A DNA stretch of 64,000 nucleotides from MKSF01 sp037190225 (GCA_037190225.1 JBBCJL010000013.1:107803-171802), one strand, 5' to 3'. Positions 8,462 through 18,191 are shown, counted from the stretch's first letter. Numbers and translations: made by a program. The notes: generated from the letters alone by a model not told the origin.

Positions 8462-10168
8462 ATGATGTCGGGACCTGAAAAGGTATGGAAGCTCAGGAGC
8501 AGGCCGGAGGAAAGCATTGCGGCGCTGCAGGCCTCGCTGGGGGTGAGCGATACAATATGCCACCTGCTTGTCAGCAGGGGTATAGATACCTTTGAGGCGG
8601 CCAGGGATTTTTTCAGGCCGCATAAGGACCTGCTGCATGATCCATTGCTGATGAAGGATATGCCTGCGGCCCTGGACAGGATCGACCGTGCCAGGAAGGA
8701 AGGGGAAAAGCTGATGATCTATGGCGACTATGATGTGGACGGTACCACATCGGTCGCTATCGTATATGATTTCTTCAATAAATACTATAACAGGCCGGGC
8801 GGCGATTCCGTGCATTTTTACATACCCCACCGGTATAATGAAGGGTATGGACTTTCCTTTAAAGGCCTGGATGAAGCGCACACGCTGGGCTGCACCCTCC
8901 TCATTACCCTGGACTGCGGTACCAAGGAGACGGAAAAGATCGCTTACGCCAATAGCCTGGGTATGGAGGTGATCGTCTGTGACCACCATACGCCGTCCGA
9001 TACCCTGCCGCCGGCATTCGCGCTGCTCAATCCCAAGCAGGCAGGCTGCCCCTATCCCTTCAAGGAGCTCAGCGCCTGCGGTATCGGCTATAAGCTGCTT
9101 ACCGCGCTGGCATCCCTGTGGAAGATAGATGCTGCTGCCGTATCACGATACCTGGACCTGGTCGCTACCAGCATTGCGGCGGACATCGTTCCGCTGACCG
9201 GGGAGAACAGGGTGCTGGCCTACCTGGGACTGCAAAAAGCGAATGCGGATCCCTGCCTGGCGCTCCGGGCGCTTAAGAATCTTTCGGGCTTTGCCCGCTC
9301 TTTTACCATCTCGGATCTCGTGTTCATCATATCTCCCAAGATCAATGCCGCGGGCAGGATGGATGATGCCCGGAAAGCCGTGGAGCTGTTCCTGGCCGAT
9401 ACGGAAGCCACCGCCCGGGCAGTGGCGCGGTTGCTGCACTCTGATAACGAGGAGCGCAGGGAAGTGGACAGGATCACTACGGAAGAGGCCCTTACGCTGA
9501 TGGCTACCCCGGTGTACGCCCGGAGAAAAAGCACCGTCATCTATAAAGAAGACTGGCATAAAGGTGTGGTAGGCATAGTGGCCTCCCGGCTGATAGACCA
9601 TTATCACCGGCCGACCATCGTACTGACCCGCAGCAACGGTAAGGTGACAGGCTCTGCGCGTTCTGTCGCCGGGTTCAATATCCATGATGCCATACAGCAA
9701 TGCGGGGACCTGCTGGACTCTTTCGGGGGACATTTTTTCGCGGCGGGCCTGACGCTGTCACCCGAAAACCTGGATCCCTTTATTGAAAAGTTTGAAAATG
9801 TAGTTACCGATACGATCTCTGAAGAATCGTTATACCCTGTTATAGATATAGATGCCGAAATATCCTTCAGCGATATTACATCTAAGTTCTATAACATACT
9901 GAAGCAGATGCAGCCGTTCGGTCCCTGCAATATGAGGCCCGTGTTCCTTACCCGGGGTGTAAGGAACAGGAATTCAAGGATCGTGAAAGAAGCGCATATC
10001 AGGTTTGACCTTTGGCAGGATAACAGGATATTTACGGGGATAGGCTTTAATATGGCATCCAAGTTCCCCTTACTGCAGAAGGAAAGCTTTGATATGGTAT
10101 ATTGTATTGAGGAAAATGAATGGCAGGGCAATACCATATTGCAGTTGCGTGTATTGGATATACGGTGA
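8462..10168 (+). CDS. recJ: Single-stranded-DNA-specific exonuclease RecJ
   Basis: 568 residues, the normal RecJ core length. DHH-superfamily motifs are intact: DYDVDG at 89-94 (two-metal site), LITLDCGTKE, and DHH at 174-176 in VCDHHTPSD. The DHHA1 half carries the GGHFFAAGLTL motif near residue 425, and an OB-type C-terminal region follows. It degrades single-stranded DNA 5' to 3' in RecF-pathway recombination and mismatch repair. Two in-frame ATGs (8462, 8465) are possible starts. An Hsp15-type gene follows after 35 bases. Confidence 0.96.
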   Translation: MMSGPEKVWKLRSRPEESIAALQASLGVSDTICHLLVSRGIDTFEAARDFFRPHKDLLHDPLLMKDMPAALDRIDRARKEGEKLMIYGDYDVDGTTSVAIVYDFFNKYYNRPGGDSVHFYIPHRYNEGYGLSFKGLDEAHTLGCTLLITLDCGTKETEKIAYANSLGMEVIVCDHHTPSDTLPPAFALLNPKQAGCPYPFKELSACGIGYKLLTALASLWKIDAAAVSRYLDLVATSIAADIVPLTGENRVLAYLGLQKANADPCLALRALKNLSGFARSFTISDLVFIISPKINAAGRMDDARKAVELFLADTEATARAVARLLHSDNEERREVDRITTEEALTLMATPVYARRKSTVIYKEDWHKGVVGIVASRLIDHYHRPTIVLTRSNGKVTGSARSVAGFNIHDAIQQCGDLLDSFGGHFFAAGLTLSPENLDPFIEKFENVVTDTISEESLYPVIDIDAEISFSDITSKFYNILKQMQPFGPCNMRPVFLTRGVRNRNSRIVKEAHIRFDLWQDNRIFTGIGFNMASKFPLLQKESFDMVYCIEENEWQGNTILQLRVLDIR

Positions 10169-10203
10169 CCTGTGGGCCGTTCCTTAAAATTTCAGGTTAG
10201 CAA

Positions 10204-10599
10204 ATGAATACTAAAACAACGGAAAAAGTAAGAATAGATAAATATCTCTGGAGCATAAGGGTCTTTAAGACCAGGAGCCTGGCCACCGAAGCCTGCGATT
10301 CCGGTAAGGTGAGGCTGAATGATGCGTCCGTCAAGCCCGCTAAGAATGTGAGTGTGGGAGAGATATATGATATAAAGACCCGGGAGCGGCGGTGGCTGGT
10401 GAAAGTTACGGGCCTCCTGGACAAAAGACAGGCTTACAGCGAAGCGGTCAAATATTACGAGGACCTTACGCCCGAAGAGGATAAAATGGCGACCAGGCCG
10501 CAGGCATCGAGCTTTTATACCGGAAAACGGCTGAGCAAGGTAGGCAGACCTACCAAGAAGGACCGCCGGGACCTGGATGACCTGTGGGAAGATAATTGA
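10204..10599 (+). CDS. S4-domain RNA-binding protein, Hsp15 (HslR) family
   Basis: 131 residues. An S4 RNA-binding domain fills the first half (VRIDKYLWSIRVFKTRSLAT, SGKVRLNDASVKPAKNVSVG). A basic, charged tail follows, ending in GRPTKKDRRDLDD. This is the Hsp15 layout; in E. coli the protein binds free 50S subunits that still carry a blocked nascent chain and helps recycle them. It probably shares recJ's transcript. Next comes a 103-base AT-rich gap before a separately expressed secreted protease. Confidence 0.88.
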   Translation: MNTKTTEKVRIDKYLWSIRVFKTRSLATEACDSGKVRLNDASVKPAKNVSVGEIYDIKTRERRWLVKVTGLLDKRQAYSEAVKYYEDLTPEEDKMATRPQASSFYTGKRLSKVGRPTKKDRRDLDDLWEDN

Positions 10600-10702
10600 G
10601 AAAAATTGAAATAAATTATTAACACAAAAATTAAATTCTGAAAAATATTGATTAACTTACACAGTATTTTTTAAAACTTTTACAGTTTGTAGCATTTTAT
10701 AT

Positions 10703-12970
10703 ATGAAAAAATTACTTTATGCAGGTTTGATATTCGGGGCAATGCTTGCCGGCAATATCAGTTACGGTAAGGATAACCTCTGGAAATCCTATAAGGGCAT
10801 GTATGCGCCATCTTCGATGGAGATGATCATAAAGCCCAATGCCTATAGTATATTTACATTGGATAATGCTTCTATGAAGCAATACCTGGCTGATGTATCT
10901 GCTGATTTCAGCACGGGTAAGACCATTTCCATACCTACTCCGAACGGGGATTACAAAACGTTCAGGATCTGGAAGAACACGGCTATGGCGCCGGAGCTGG
11001 CAGCCAAATATCCTGAGATCCAGACCTTTGACGGTGTTGATATCAATAATCCCTTAATTACTGCCAAATTCGGTTTCAATATGTTCGGGTTCAGCGCTTA
11101 TGTAATAGATGGCGCCAATACCTACATCATTGATCCGTACAGCAATGCCGGGGACGGGTATTATATGGCATTCTACAAAAGTGAGCTGCCTGCAGAGCAT
11201 ATAATGTGCGGTGTGGATGATATGATGCGGGCTACCGGCATTCCGGACCTGGATAACGGACCTGAGAGCTTTAACTTCAACACCCGTGGCGGCGATGCTC
11301 CGCCGCCGCCATATGCGCACAGCACCCAGCAGCGTAAATTCAGGGCTGCTATTACCAATACAGGGGAATGGGCCGTGGCTATCGTGGGAAGCAGCTCTCC
11401 GACCAAAGCGCAGGTGCTGGCTAAAATAACGGAGATCGTTAACCGGATCAACAGCTATTTCGAAAGGGAAATTGCCGTAACCCTGGAATTGATCCCCAAT
11501 AACGATGTGCTGGTCTTTACCAATAAAGATACCGACCCTTATAATTACAACAGCCAGATGCCTAATCTCCTGGGTGAATCGCACGAATCCATCGTCAACC
11601 GGGTAGGGGCTAACAACTTTGACATAGGACATATCCTGTGCACTGCCGGCGGCGGCCTTGCTGCCACTCCTGCCGTATGCTCCAACAGCTCCAAAGGCCG
11701 GGCGGCAAGTACCGTAGGCTCCACCTCACAGGTGAAGGTGATCATGCACGAAATGGGGCACCAGATGAATGCTTCCCATACCTTCAGCTCTGACAGGGGC
11801 GGCTGTAACGGGAACGGTATGCCCCAGGGCGCTTATGAGTCCGGGAGCGGTGTGACCATTATGAGCTATAACGGGGCCTGCGCAGGCGATAATGTCCCTG
11901 CTGCTGCGGATGATTACTATCATGTGCATTCTCTCTACGAGATCACTAACCATATCAATAATAATATCAGTTGCGGAACCTTGTCTACCAATATCCCCGT
12001 GCTCTCGATCCCTAATATACTGGATACGTACTATATTCCTTTAAATACACCGTTTGAGCTGGTAGGTCCTGAAGCAACAGTGCAGGGTTCACAGATCAAG
12101 CAGACCTTCCTGTACAACTGGGAGCAATATGATAACGGGTTTGATTTTGAGGAAGCGCAGGGGTCCAGCCAGACTACAGGCCCTACCTTAAGGTCGCACG
12201 ATCCTAAAACCTCTACCATCCAGGCCTTCCCTCCGGCGAGCATCATCATATCAGGTACTTACAACACTGCGGGTTACAGGTTGCCGTCAGTGGCCAGGGT
12301 CTTGAACTTCAAATATATTGCCAGGGGCGTGGTGAACGGAAGAGGCGCCTTCCACTTTACGGATTCCACCCTTAAAGTGATCAGCGTGGCCAGTACCGGT
12401 CCGTTCAGGGTGACGTCCCAGAATTCCGGAACAGCCAACTGGAATCCCGGAGATAATGTAGAGATCAAATGGGATGTGGCCAATACCAACAGCGCTCCCA
12501 TCAATTGCCAGGGCGTAAGCATATTCATGTGCTTCCCTAACTCTACAGAGCCGGATATCCTGCTGGTGGGCTATGCGCCTAATACCGGTTCTTATGTATA
12601 TCCTGTTCAGAATTTTTATGCCCGTAACGGACATATTAAAGTGAAAGGCGCCGGTAATATCTTCTTTGATGTTGCCAAAGGCGCTATCAATGTGAACGGT
12701 ACCAGCATTGATGAAACTACTTTCAGCAAGAACATTACCGTATATCCTAATCCTGCTACCGAGCACATCAATATTAAAAATGACAATAACTATGTCAAAT
12801 TAAATGTTGTAATGTACAATGTTATGGGGCAGAAAGTATGGGAAGGCGAGATGACCAATACCCTTACGATCCCTACTGCCGGTATGGCGGCAGGCAGCTA
12901 CCAGATCCAGCTGCAGGATGCTGCTGCGACCAAGAATGTTGCTACGCATAAGGTAAGTATTGTAAGATAA
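10703..12970 (+). CDS. Secreted reprolysin-like zinc metalloprotease, T9SS cargo
   Basis: 755 residues: signal peptide (MKKLLYAGLIFGAMLAGNISYG), propeptide-like region, a metzincin catalytic domain and a type A T9SS sorting domain. The zinc motif is HEMGHQMNASH at 349-359, HExxHxxNxxH with Asn in place of the usual Gly, as in many Bacteroidetes reprolysin-like enzymes. The Met-turn is M387 in TIMSYNG. The last 80 residues show the sorting signature (ITVYPNPATEHI, MYNVMGQKVWEG, GSYQIQLQDA), so the protein should cross the outer membrane by T9SS and be surface-anchored or released. Substrate unknown. A strong terminator follows. Confidence 0.93.
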   Translation: MKKLLYAGLIFGAMLAGNISYGKDNLWKSYKGMYAPSSMEMIIKPNAYSIFTLDNASMKQYLADVSADFSTGKTISIPTPNGDYKTFRIWKNTAMAPELAAKYPEIQTFDGVDINNPLITAKFGFNMFGFSAYVIDGANTYIIDPYSNAGDGYYMAFYKSELPAEHIMCGVDDMMRATGIPDLDNGPESFNFNTRGGDAPPPPYAHSTQQRKFRAAITNTGEWAVAIVGSSSPTKAQVLAKITEIVNRINSYFEREIAVTLELIPNNDVLVFTNKDTDPYNYNSQMPNLLGESHESIVNRVGANNFDIGHILCTAGGGLAATPAVCSNSSKGRAASTVGSTSQVKVIMHEMGHQMNASHTFSSDRGGCNGNGMPQGAYESGSGVTIMSYNGACAGDNVPAAADDYYHVHSLYEITNHINNNISCGTLSTNIPVLSIPNILDTYYIPLNTPFELVGPEATVQGSQIKQTFLYNWEQYDNGFDFEEAQGSSQTTGPTLRSHDPKTSTIQAFPPASIIISGTYNTAGYRLPSVARVLNFKYIARGVVNGRGAFHFTDSTLKVISVASTGPFRVTSQNSGTANWNPGDNVEIKWDVANTNSAPINCQGVSIFMCFPNSTEPDILLVGYAPNTGSYVYPVQNFYARNGHIKVKGAGNIFFDVAKGAINVNGTSIDETTFSKNITVYPNPATEHINIKNDNNYVKLNVVMYNVMGQKVWEGEMTNTLTIPTAGMAAGSYQIQLQDAAATKNVATHKVSIVR

Positions 12971-12994
12971 TAATCAGATCAGCATATCATAAAA

Positions 12995-13036
12995 ATAAAG
13001 AAAGCCGGTGCATATTTATGCACCGGCTTTCTTTAT
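12995..13036 (+). terminator. Intrinsic terminator after the metalloprotease
   Basis: A roughly 20-bp perfect stem (AAAGAAAGCCGGTGCATA and its complement) around a two-base loop, with A-rich and T-rich feet. It can serve both strands and insulates the minus-strand operon beyond. Confidence 0.9.
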
Positions 13037-13269
13037 GGAGCTTTTAAGCCCAGGTATCAGCATAATTATTTCGATAGCCGGGTGCTCTTAAAGCTGCCGG
13101 GTTACTTGCTGTTGTTGCTGCCTTTACCAACAACCACATATTCTCTTTCTATAGAAACTATAAAAGCTGTAGGTCTACAAAACATCCTTTAGGAATGACC
13201 AGGTGCGCTATAGTATCTCTTGGCAGCGAAAACATTCCCTGAAGCTGTTCCTTATAAGCGGGTGGTCAT

Positions 13270-14355
13270 TTAAAATAAGGATGTTTCAATACCCAGCTTT
13301 GCTTTTAAGGTGGCCAGGTCATTGATCACGGGCGCCAGCAGCGGAATGCCTTCCTTTATCCTGCGGGCATGGGACTCACGTTCCGGGTCTCCGGGTATTA
13401 AGACCGGTTGCGCATCGCTGACGGGCCGGGCGTTCCTGAACCGTTTGATCCAGTTGTCCATATGGGCCTTATGCTCCTCAAGGGGTCTGAAAGCGTCATT
13501 CCTGATAGCGCCCAGGAAATGCCCCAGTCCTGCTCCCGGCATATTTTCAGGTAAAGGTATATAGGCGGGAAACGGTGGAGCCCAGGGACCGTAGGAGGCG
13601 CCGCTGAACACGCCGGTAAAGATATCTACAATGCTGCCCAGCGCATAGCCTTTATGGCTGCTGTGCTCCCGGTCGCTGCCTAATGGCAGTAAAGCGCCGC
13701 CTTCTTTCAATATGGAAGGATTTTGGGTAGGGCTGCCCTTCGTGTCCTGTGCCCAGCCCAGCGGCATATCCGTTCCTTTCCGCTGCAAGATCTCCAGCTT
13801 GCCGTTGGACGCCGTTGTGGTGGCGAAATCCGCTACGAAAGGAGGCTCTGTACCGGCAGGTATGGCTACGGCAATGGGATTGGTGCCCAGCATCTTCTCT
13901 TCAGAAAAGGTAGGGGCTACCAGCGCGCTGGCATTGGTCATGGCGATCCCCGTCATATCCTGCTCCAGCGCCATCATCGCGTGATGCCCGGCTATGCCGA
14001 AATGATTGCTGTCCCGGACGGCTACCCAGCCTGTACCGGCGGTGGCAGCTTTTGCGATAGCTATCTTCATAGCGAACGGGGCCACTACCAGCCCCAATCC
14101 CCTGTCCCCGTCCACCAGTGCGGTGGAAGGCGTTTCATGGACGATGCGGATATCGGGTGTGCTGTTAATGCGGCCGGCTTCCCACAGGCGTACATAGCCG
14201 CTCAGCCTGGCGATACCGTGGCTGTCCACACCTCTCAGGTCTGCAGACAGCAGCACTTCCGATGCTGTCCGGGCGTGCTGGTCAGAGCACCCGATCTTAA
14301 TAAAAGTCTGGTAAACGAAATGGTACAGGTCTTTGTACTGAAATAATTGATCCAC
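13270..14355 (-). CDS. NAD(P)-dependent malate/L-lactate dehydrogenase family (Ldh2/MDG) oxidoreductase
   Basis: 361 residues of the Ldh_2 fold (malate, L-lactate, ureidoglycolate and 2,3-diketogulonate dehydrogenases). Family marks are RGVDSHGIARLSGY with the substrate-binding His46, SNHFGIAGHH with His118, TTTASNGKLEIL, and SSHKGYALGSIVD. These enzymes oxidise a 2-hydroxy acid using a nicotinamide cofactor held in an unusual non-Rossmann fold. The substrate cannot be decided from sequence alone. It is last in the ruvB-lipoprotein-kinase-dehydrogenase run, 24 bases after the kinase. Confidence 0.88.
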   Translation of the reverse strand: MDQLFQYKDLYHFVYQTFIKIGCSDQHARTASEVLLSADLRGVDSHGIARLSGYVRLWEAGRINSTPDIRIVHETPSTALVDGDRGLGLVVAPFAMKIAIAKAATAGTGWVAVRDSNHFGIAGHHAMMALEQDMTGIAMTNASALVAPTFSEEKMLGTNPIAVAIPAGTEPPFVADFATTTASNGKLEILQRKGTDMPLGWAQDTKGSPTQNPSILKEGGALLPLGSDREHSSHKGYALGSIVDIFTGVFSGASYGPWAPPFPAYIPLPENMPGAGLGHFLGAIRNDAFRPLEEHKAHMDNWIKRFRNARPVSDAQPVLIPGDPERESHARRIKEGIPLLAPVINDLATLKAKLGIETSLF

Positions 14356-14379
14356 TGCTCCCTTATTTATGCCTCAAGA

Positions 14380-15405
14380 TTATTTAATGGTCCAGTTGAC
14401 AAGTCCCTGCTTGGTAAACTGGTAATTATAGAATTGACCGCCGAAAGGTTCCAGCGCTTTTATGACATCGTACCGGGTATTCTTCGGGCAGTAAAATATC
14501 ATAAAGCCGCCGCCTCCGGCCCCGCTGATCTTACCGCCTGTCGCGCCGTTCCGCAATACAGTATCGTAAATGTTCTCGATAAGCTCATTGGAGATGCCGT
14601 TGGCCATTGCTTTCTTATGCTGGAAGCCGTAATCCAGGATGGTGCCGATACTGTCGATATCTCCTTTCAGGATGGCCTCTTTCATACGCAGTGCCTGGTC
14701 TTTCAGGTGATGCATGGCATCAATGGAGGCCTGGTTGTTCTTATGTACGTTCTCGGATTGCTTTTCAATGATCCGCGCGCTTTCCCTAGTGGTGGAGGTA
14801 TAATACAGGAGGAGGTTATTGTTCAGCTCATACAGGTATTCCTGCCGGATGCGTAAGGGATTGACGATCACCTTATCGTCCCTGTAAAATTCCATGAGAT
14901 TCACCCCGCCGAAGGTTGCGGCATACTGGTCCTGCTTCCCGCCTGCCAGGCTGAGGTCCACGCGTTCGATATCATAGGCCAGGTGGGCAATATCGTAATC
15001 GCCCAATGGCAGCTTGAGCCACTCTACAAAAGCGCCCAGTATGGCTACTACCAGGGTAGAGGAAGTGCCGAGTCCCGATCCGGCAGGTGCGTCCACATAG
15101 GTGCTCAGCTTAAAGCCCTTCCTGATGCTTCCGTAATCTTTAACCACCCTGTTGTACACGCCTTTGGCCAGGTCCAGGATGCCATCGGTTGGCAGCTGGT
15201 CCGATAACGGAAATATCTGGCTCTGGCGCTGATCTCTTGATTCGATGATGATCTCATCCGAAGGCAGCAGTTCAATATTACAATACGCATACATGGAGAT
15301 GGTGGCATTCAATATCACGCCTCCGTACAGGTCACTGTAGGGGCTGACGTCCGTGCCGCCACCGGCCAGTCCTATCCTTAGCGGCGCTTTGCTTCTTATC
15401 ATCAT
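14380..15405 (-). CDS. hddA: GHMP kinase, probably D-glycero-D-manno-heptose 7-phosphate kinase
   Basis: 341 residues. GHMP-kinase motifs are clear: N-terminal RIGLAGGGTDVSPYSD, ATP-binding PAGSGLGTSSTLVVAIL, and C-terminal GGKISGAGGGGFMIFY. The LAGGGTD start is typical of the HddA/heptose and fucokinase branch, which phosphorylates C1 of a sugar 7-phosphate on the way to GDP-heptose for surface polysaccharide. A related sugar kinase is possible. Its start overlaps the end of the lipoprotein gene by four bases, indicating translational coupling. No other heptose pathway gene lies nearby. Confidence 0.78.
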   Translation of the reverse strand: MMIRSKAPLRIGLAGGGTDVSPYSDLYGGVILNATISMYAYCNIELLPSDEIIIESRDQRQSQIFPLSDQLPTDGILDLAKGVYNRVVKDYGSIRKGFKLSTYVDAPAGSGLGTSSTLVVAILGAFVEWLKLPLGDYDIAHLAYDIERVDLSLAGGKQDQYAATFGGVNLMEFYRDDKVIVNPLRIRQEYLYELNNNLLLYYTSTTRESARIIEKQSENVHKNNQASIDAMHHLKDQALRMKEAILKGDIDSIGTILDYGFQHKKAMANGISNELIENIYDTVLRNGATGGKISGAGGGGFMIFYCPKNTRYDVIKALEPFGGQFYNYQFTKQGLVNWTIK

Positions 15406-15950
15406 AGTTTCTTGGTTTTCTCAAAAGTATAGGTTAAGCCTTTCATCTTAAATATTTTCCTGGCCTCTTCAGGGATGTGGAAGTCGTTTCCGGCAGCGGC
15501 CAGCATTTTATCGAACTGAGCTTCCGAAACGGAAATCATGAGCCGGTTGCCGTCTACATGCGCATTGGCATAATTCATGATATTCTCTCTGGTGCCGAAG
15601 TCGTAATGCACCAGCTCCCGGTCCTCTATCTTATAGCGGCCTGCCACGGTGTCCTTCTGGCGGATCAGGAACATCTTATGATCTTCCGTATAGATAATGG
15701 TAGTGCCCTGGAGCTCTGTTTTGAGCTTATCTTCCAGCATGGACCTGAAATGTTCCTGCATACCCGGGATATTGATCTCGATATCCGCGGAAGCGTCCTT
15801 ATAGGTCCACTCCCCTTCCAGCTGTTCCTCTGCCACATTATGCGTCACCGTCTCAGCGCGGTTGGATGATGACGCGGAGCGGTCGGTACCGTTACAGGAA
15901 AGCAGGAAAGTCCCTGCTGAAAGGAAAATTATAGCGATCAGTTTTTGCAT
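15402..15950 (-). CDS. Small lipoprotein of unknown function
   Basis: 182 residues with a lipoprotein signal ending in the lipobox LLSC (about 16-19). The mature part has the look of a small lipocalin-like domain: GEWTYKD, a helical segment (EHFRSMLEDKL), then several beta strands with GRYKIEDRELVHYD. I recognise no named family. It lies between ruvB (22 bases upstream) and the sugar kinase (4-base overlap), so it is co-expressed with them, but this does not reveal its role. Confidence 0.8.
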   Translation of the reverse strand: MQKLIAIIFLSAGTFLLSCNGTDRSASSSNRAETVTHNVAEEQLEGEWTYKDASADIEINIPGMQEHFRSMLEDKLKTELQGTTIIYTEDHKMFLIRQKDTVAGRYKIEDRELVHYDFGTRENIMNYANAHVDGNRLMISVSEAQFDKMLAAAGNDFHIPEEARKIFKMKGLTYTFEKTKKL

Positions 15951-15972
15951 CGTATCGGTGGTATTTAAAAGG

Positions 15973-16998
15973 TCAGAACAGCTGCTGCTGGTTGCCTTTG
16001 TCAGTATTGGATTTTCCTAAATGCTCGTATGCCCGGGTAGTAGCTTCGCGGCCCCGGGGCGTCCGGATAATATAGCCTTCCTGGATAAGGAACGGCTCAT
16101 ATACTTCTTCTATTGTGCCCGACTCTTCTCCCACCGCGGTAGCGATATTGCTGATCCCGACCGGGCCGCCCTTGAACTTTTCTATCAGCGTGGTCAGTAT
16201 CCTGTTGTCCATCTCATCCAGGCCGTTCTCATCCACGTTAAGCGCCCGCAGTCCGTGATCCGTTATCGCGAGATCTATGGTGCCGTTTCCCAGCACCTGG
16301 GCGAAATCCCTCATGCGTCTCAGCAGCCCGTTGGCGATACGGGGCGTGCCCCTGCTCCTTCTGGCGATGCCGGCAGCGGCTTCGGAAGTGATTTTTACCT
16401 TTAATAAAGCGGCGGAGCGGGTAACGATACGAGTCAATACCTCGGCGGGGTAATAATCCAGCCGGGATTTGATGCCGAATCTTGACAGCAGCGGGGAGGT
16501 CAGCAGCCCGGACCTTGTTGTGGCGCCTACCAGGGTAAAGGGATTCAGGTCGATCTGGATAGACCTGGCGTTGGGTCCCGAATCTATCAGGATGTCGATT
16601 TTATAATCTTCCATGGCAGCGTAGAGATACTCTTCCACCACTACGTTCAGCCTGTGTATTTCATCTATGAACAACACATCGCGGGCCTCGAGGTTGGTCA
16701 GCAATCCCGCAAGGTCGCCGGGCTTCTCCAGGACGGGGCCGCTGGTTTCTTTTATATTTACACCCAGCTCATTGGCCACGATCCTCGAAAGGGTTGTCTT
16801 ACCCAGTCCGGGAGGGCCATGGAACAGCACGTGGTCCAGTGGCTCGTTCCGCTGGTTGGCAGCCTTTATGAAGATCCTTAAATTTTCAATAAGCTGCGGC
16901 TGCCCGGAGAAATCTTCTATGGACTGTGGACGGATCGTATTTTCATACTCCTTCTCACTACTGTTGAGGTTATTATTGGGTCGTATTTCTGATGCCAT
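15973..16998 (-). CDS. ruvB: Holliday junction branch migration ATPase RuvB
   Basis: 341 residues, full length. Motifs: RPQSIEDFSGQ at the N-terminus, Walker A HGPPGLGKTTLSRI, Walker B VLFIDEIHRLN, sensor 1 LVGATTRSGLL, and the arginine-rich RRSRGTPRIANGLLRR. A winged-helix C-terminus ends in IRTPRGREATTRAYEHLG. With RuvA it drives branch migration of recombination intermediates. It heads a four-gene minus-strand operon. A perfect -7 element lies only seven bases before the ATG, so the mRNA may be leaderless. Confidence 0.97.
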   Translation of the reverse strand: MASEIRPNNNLNSSEKEYENTIRPQSIEDFSGQPQLIENLRIFIKAANQRNEPLDHVLFHGPPGLGKTTLSRIVANELGVNIKETSGPVLEKPGDLAGLLTNLEARDVLFIDEIHRLNVVVEEYLYAAMEDYKIDILIDSGPNARSIQIDLNPFTLVGATTRSGLLTSPLLSRFGIKSRLDYYPAEVLTRIVTRSAALLKVKITSEAAAGIARRSRGTPRIANGLLRRMRDFAQVLGNGTIDLAITDHGLRALNVDENGLDEMDNRILTTLIEKFKGGPVGISNIATAVGEESGTIEEVYEPFLIQEGYIIRTPRGREATTRAYEHLGKSNTDKGNQQQLF

Positions 16999-17005
16999 GT
17001 CGCTG

Positions 17006-17013
17006 CAAAGTTA
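17006..17013 (-). promoter_or_regulatory. -7 element of ruvB
   Basis: Minus strand TAACTTTG is a perfect TAnnTTTG. It ends seven bases before the ruvB ATG at 16998, unusually close. No clear -33 is visible at normal spacing. Confidence 0.5.
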
Positions 17014-17202
17014 AAATTAAACCTACATAGGTGCCTGAATTCTTTACAAAATAAAATATTATCCGCACCAACCCGCAGTATCGGCTATAAAATATTTCCG
17101 GGTCGCCGGGACATACCGGCAATGTACGGAATGGCTGCCGGGGCATCCCTATAACGGTTCATTAAAAAGACGAAAAAAAATTATTTGCTATATTGCGGCG
17201 CT

Positions 17203-17667
17203 ATGCTGTATATAGAGCCTAAAATACTGGAAAAGATCAAATCCTACTGTGCCTACCAGGAGCGGTGCCACAGCGAGGTCCGTTATAAGCTGGTCGATCT
17301 TGGTGTGCGGGGAGAAGAGCTGGAGCATATCATCGGGCTGCTGATAGAAGAGAATTTCCTGAATGAGGAACGCTATGCAAAGGCCATTGTCCATGGTAAG
17401 CTGCATTATAAGCATTGGGGCAGGAGGAAGATCATACAATTCCTTAAAAGCAGGGATGTTTCGGAGTACTGTATCCAGGCAGGTCTCAGGGAGATAGATG
17501 AGGACGATTACCGGGATATACTGCTGCAGGTAGCGCAGAAGAAGGCCGCGCGCCTGGAAAGCGGGACCCCGGCTTTTGAACGGCGCCAGAAGATCATACA
17601 ATATATGGTACAGAAAGGGTTTGAGGTAAATCTCGTCCGGGAAATAGTAAAAGACAATATAGAGTAA
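17203..17667 (+). CDS. recX: Regulatory protein RecX
   Basis: 154 residues from the ATG at 17203; a TTG 18 bases upstream is in frame but unlikely. The three-helix RecX repeats are visible: YCAYQERCHSEVRYKL, LIEENFLNEERYAKAIV, and GRRKIIQFLKSRDVSEYCI. RecX binds RecA filaments and limits their activity. It stands apart from recA here, divergent from ruvB and upstream of apaG. The function follows from the family; there is no local evidence for co-regulation with SOS genes. Confidence 0.88.
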   Translation: MLYIEPKILEKIKSYCAYQERCHSEVRYKLVDLGVRGEELEHIIGLLIEENFLNEERYAKAIVHGKLHYKHWGRRKIIQFLKSRDVSEYCIQAGLREIDEDDYRDILLQVAQKKAARLESGTPAFERRQKIIQYMVQKGFEVNLVREIVKDNIE

Positions 17668-17724
17668 GGAAATATCGTTATCTTTACAGTAAAAGAACAC
17701 AAGCCATTCCCCAAACTCTAGCAT

Positions 17725-18111
17725 ATGGTGTATCAAATATCGGAAGGTGTAGGTATCAGAGTAGAGGTGTTTTATCGCCCGGAGCAGAGTAATCCGATGT
17801 ATTCTGAGTTTTTATTTGCGTACAGGATTTCCATTGAAAATCTTTCCAATCACCCCATACAGCTCCTGAGCAGGCATTGGGATATTGTTGATTCCAATAA
17901 TACCCACCGTACAGTAGACGGCGAAGGAGTGGTGGGAGAGCAGCCGATCCTGATGCCCGGTGAGGTCTACAGGTATGTTTCCGCTGCGCATCTTTTTACC
18001 GATATGGGTAAAATGTCCGGTTATTATACGATGCTGAACAGGTTCAACAATAAAACTTTCCGGATCACTATTCCTGAATTCCAGCTGGTGGTGCCTTTCA
18101 GGCTCAATTGA
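17725..18111 (+). CDS. apaG: ApaG/DUF525 domain protein
   Basis: 128 residues filled by one ApaG domain, an immunoglobulin-like fold of about 125 residues. Conserved stretches: YRISIENLSNHPIQLLSRHW, VDGEGVVGEQPILMPGE, GYYTMLN. The cellular role of ApaG is not settled; related domains in eukaryotes bind proteins. A near-consensus -7 (TATCTTTA, 17677-17684) lies 41 bases upstream, so it may be transcribed apart from recX. Confidence 0.92.
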   Translation: MVYQISEGVGIRVEVFYRPEQSNPMYSEFLFAYRISIENLSNHPIQLLSRHWDIVDSNNTHRTVDGEGVVGEQPILMPGEVYRYVSAAHLFTDMGKMSGYYTMLNRFNNKTFRITIPEFQLVVPFRLN

Positions 18112-18147
18112 TTAATTGTTTCTCCAGGCCCCTATGCCTGTTTATAC

Positions 18148-18191
18148 TGCCTGCAGAACACCTTTACGGTTGTTTCTGCAGGCATTTTTAT
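18148..18191 (+). terminator. Intrinsic terminator after apaG
   Basis: TGCCTGCAGAA pairs with TTCTGCAGGCA (18148-18158 with 18174-18184), followed by TTTTTATT. The loop side adds a few more pairs with bulges. Confidence 0.85.
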
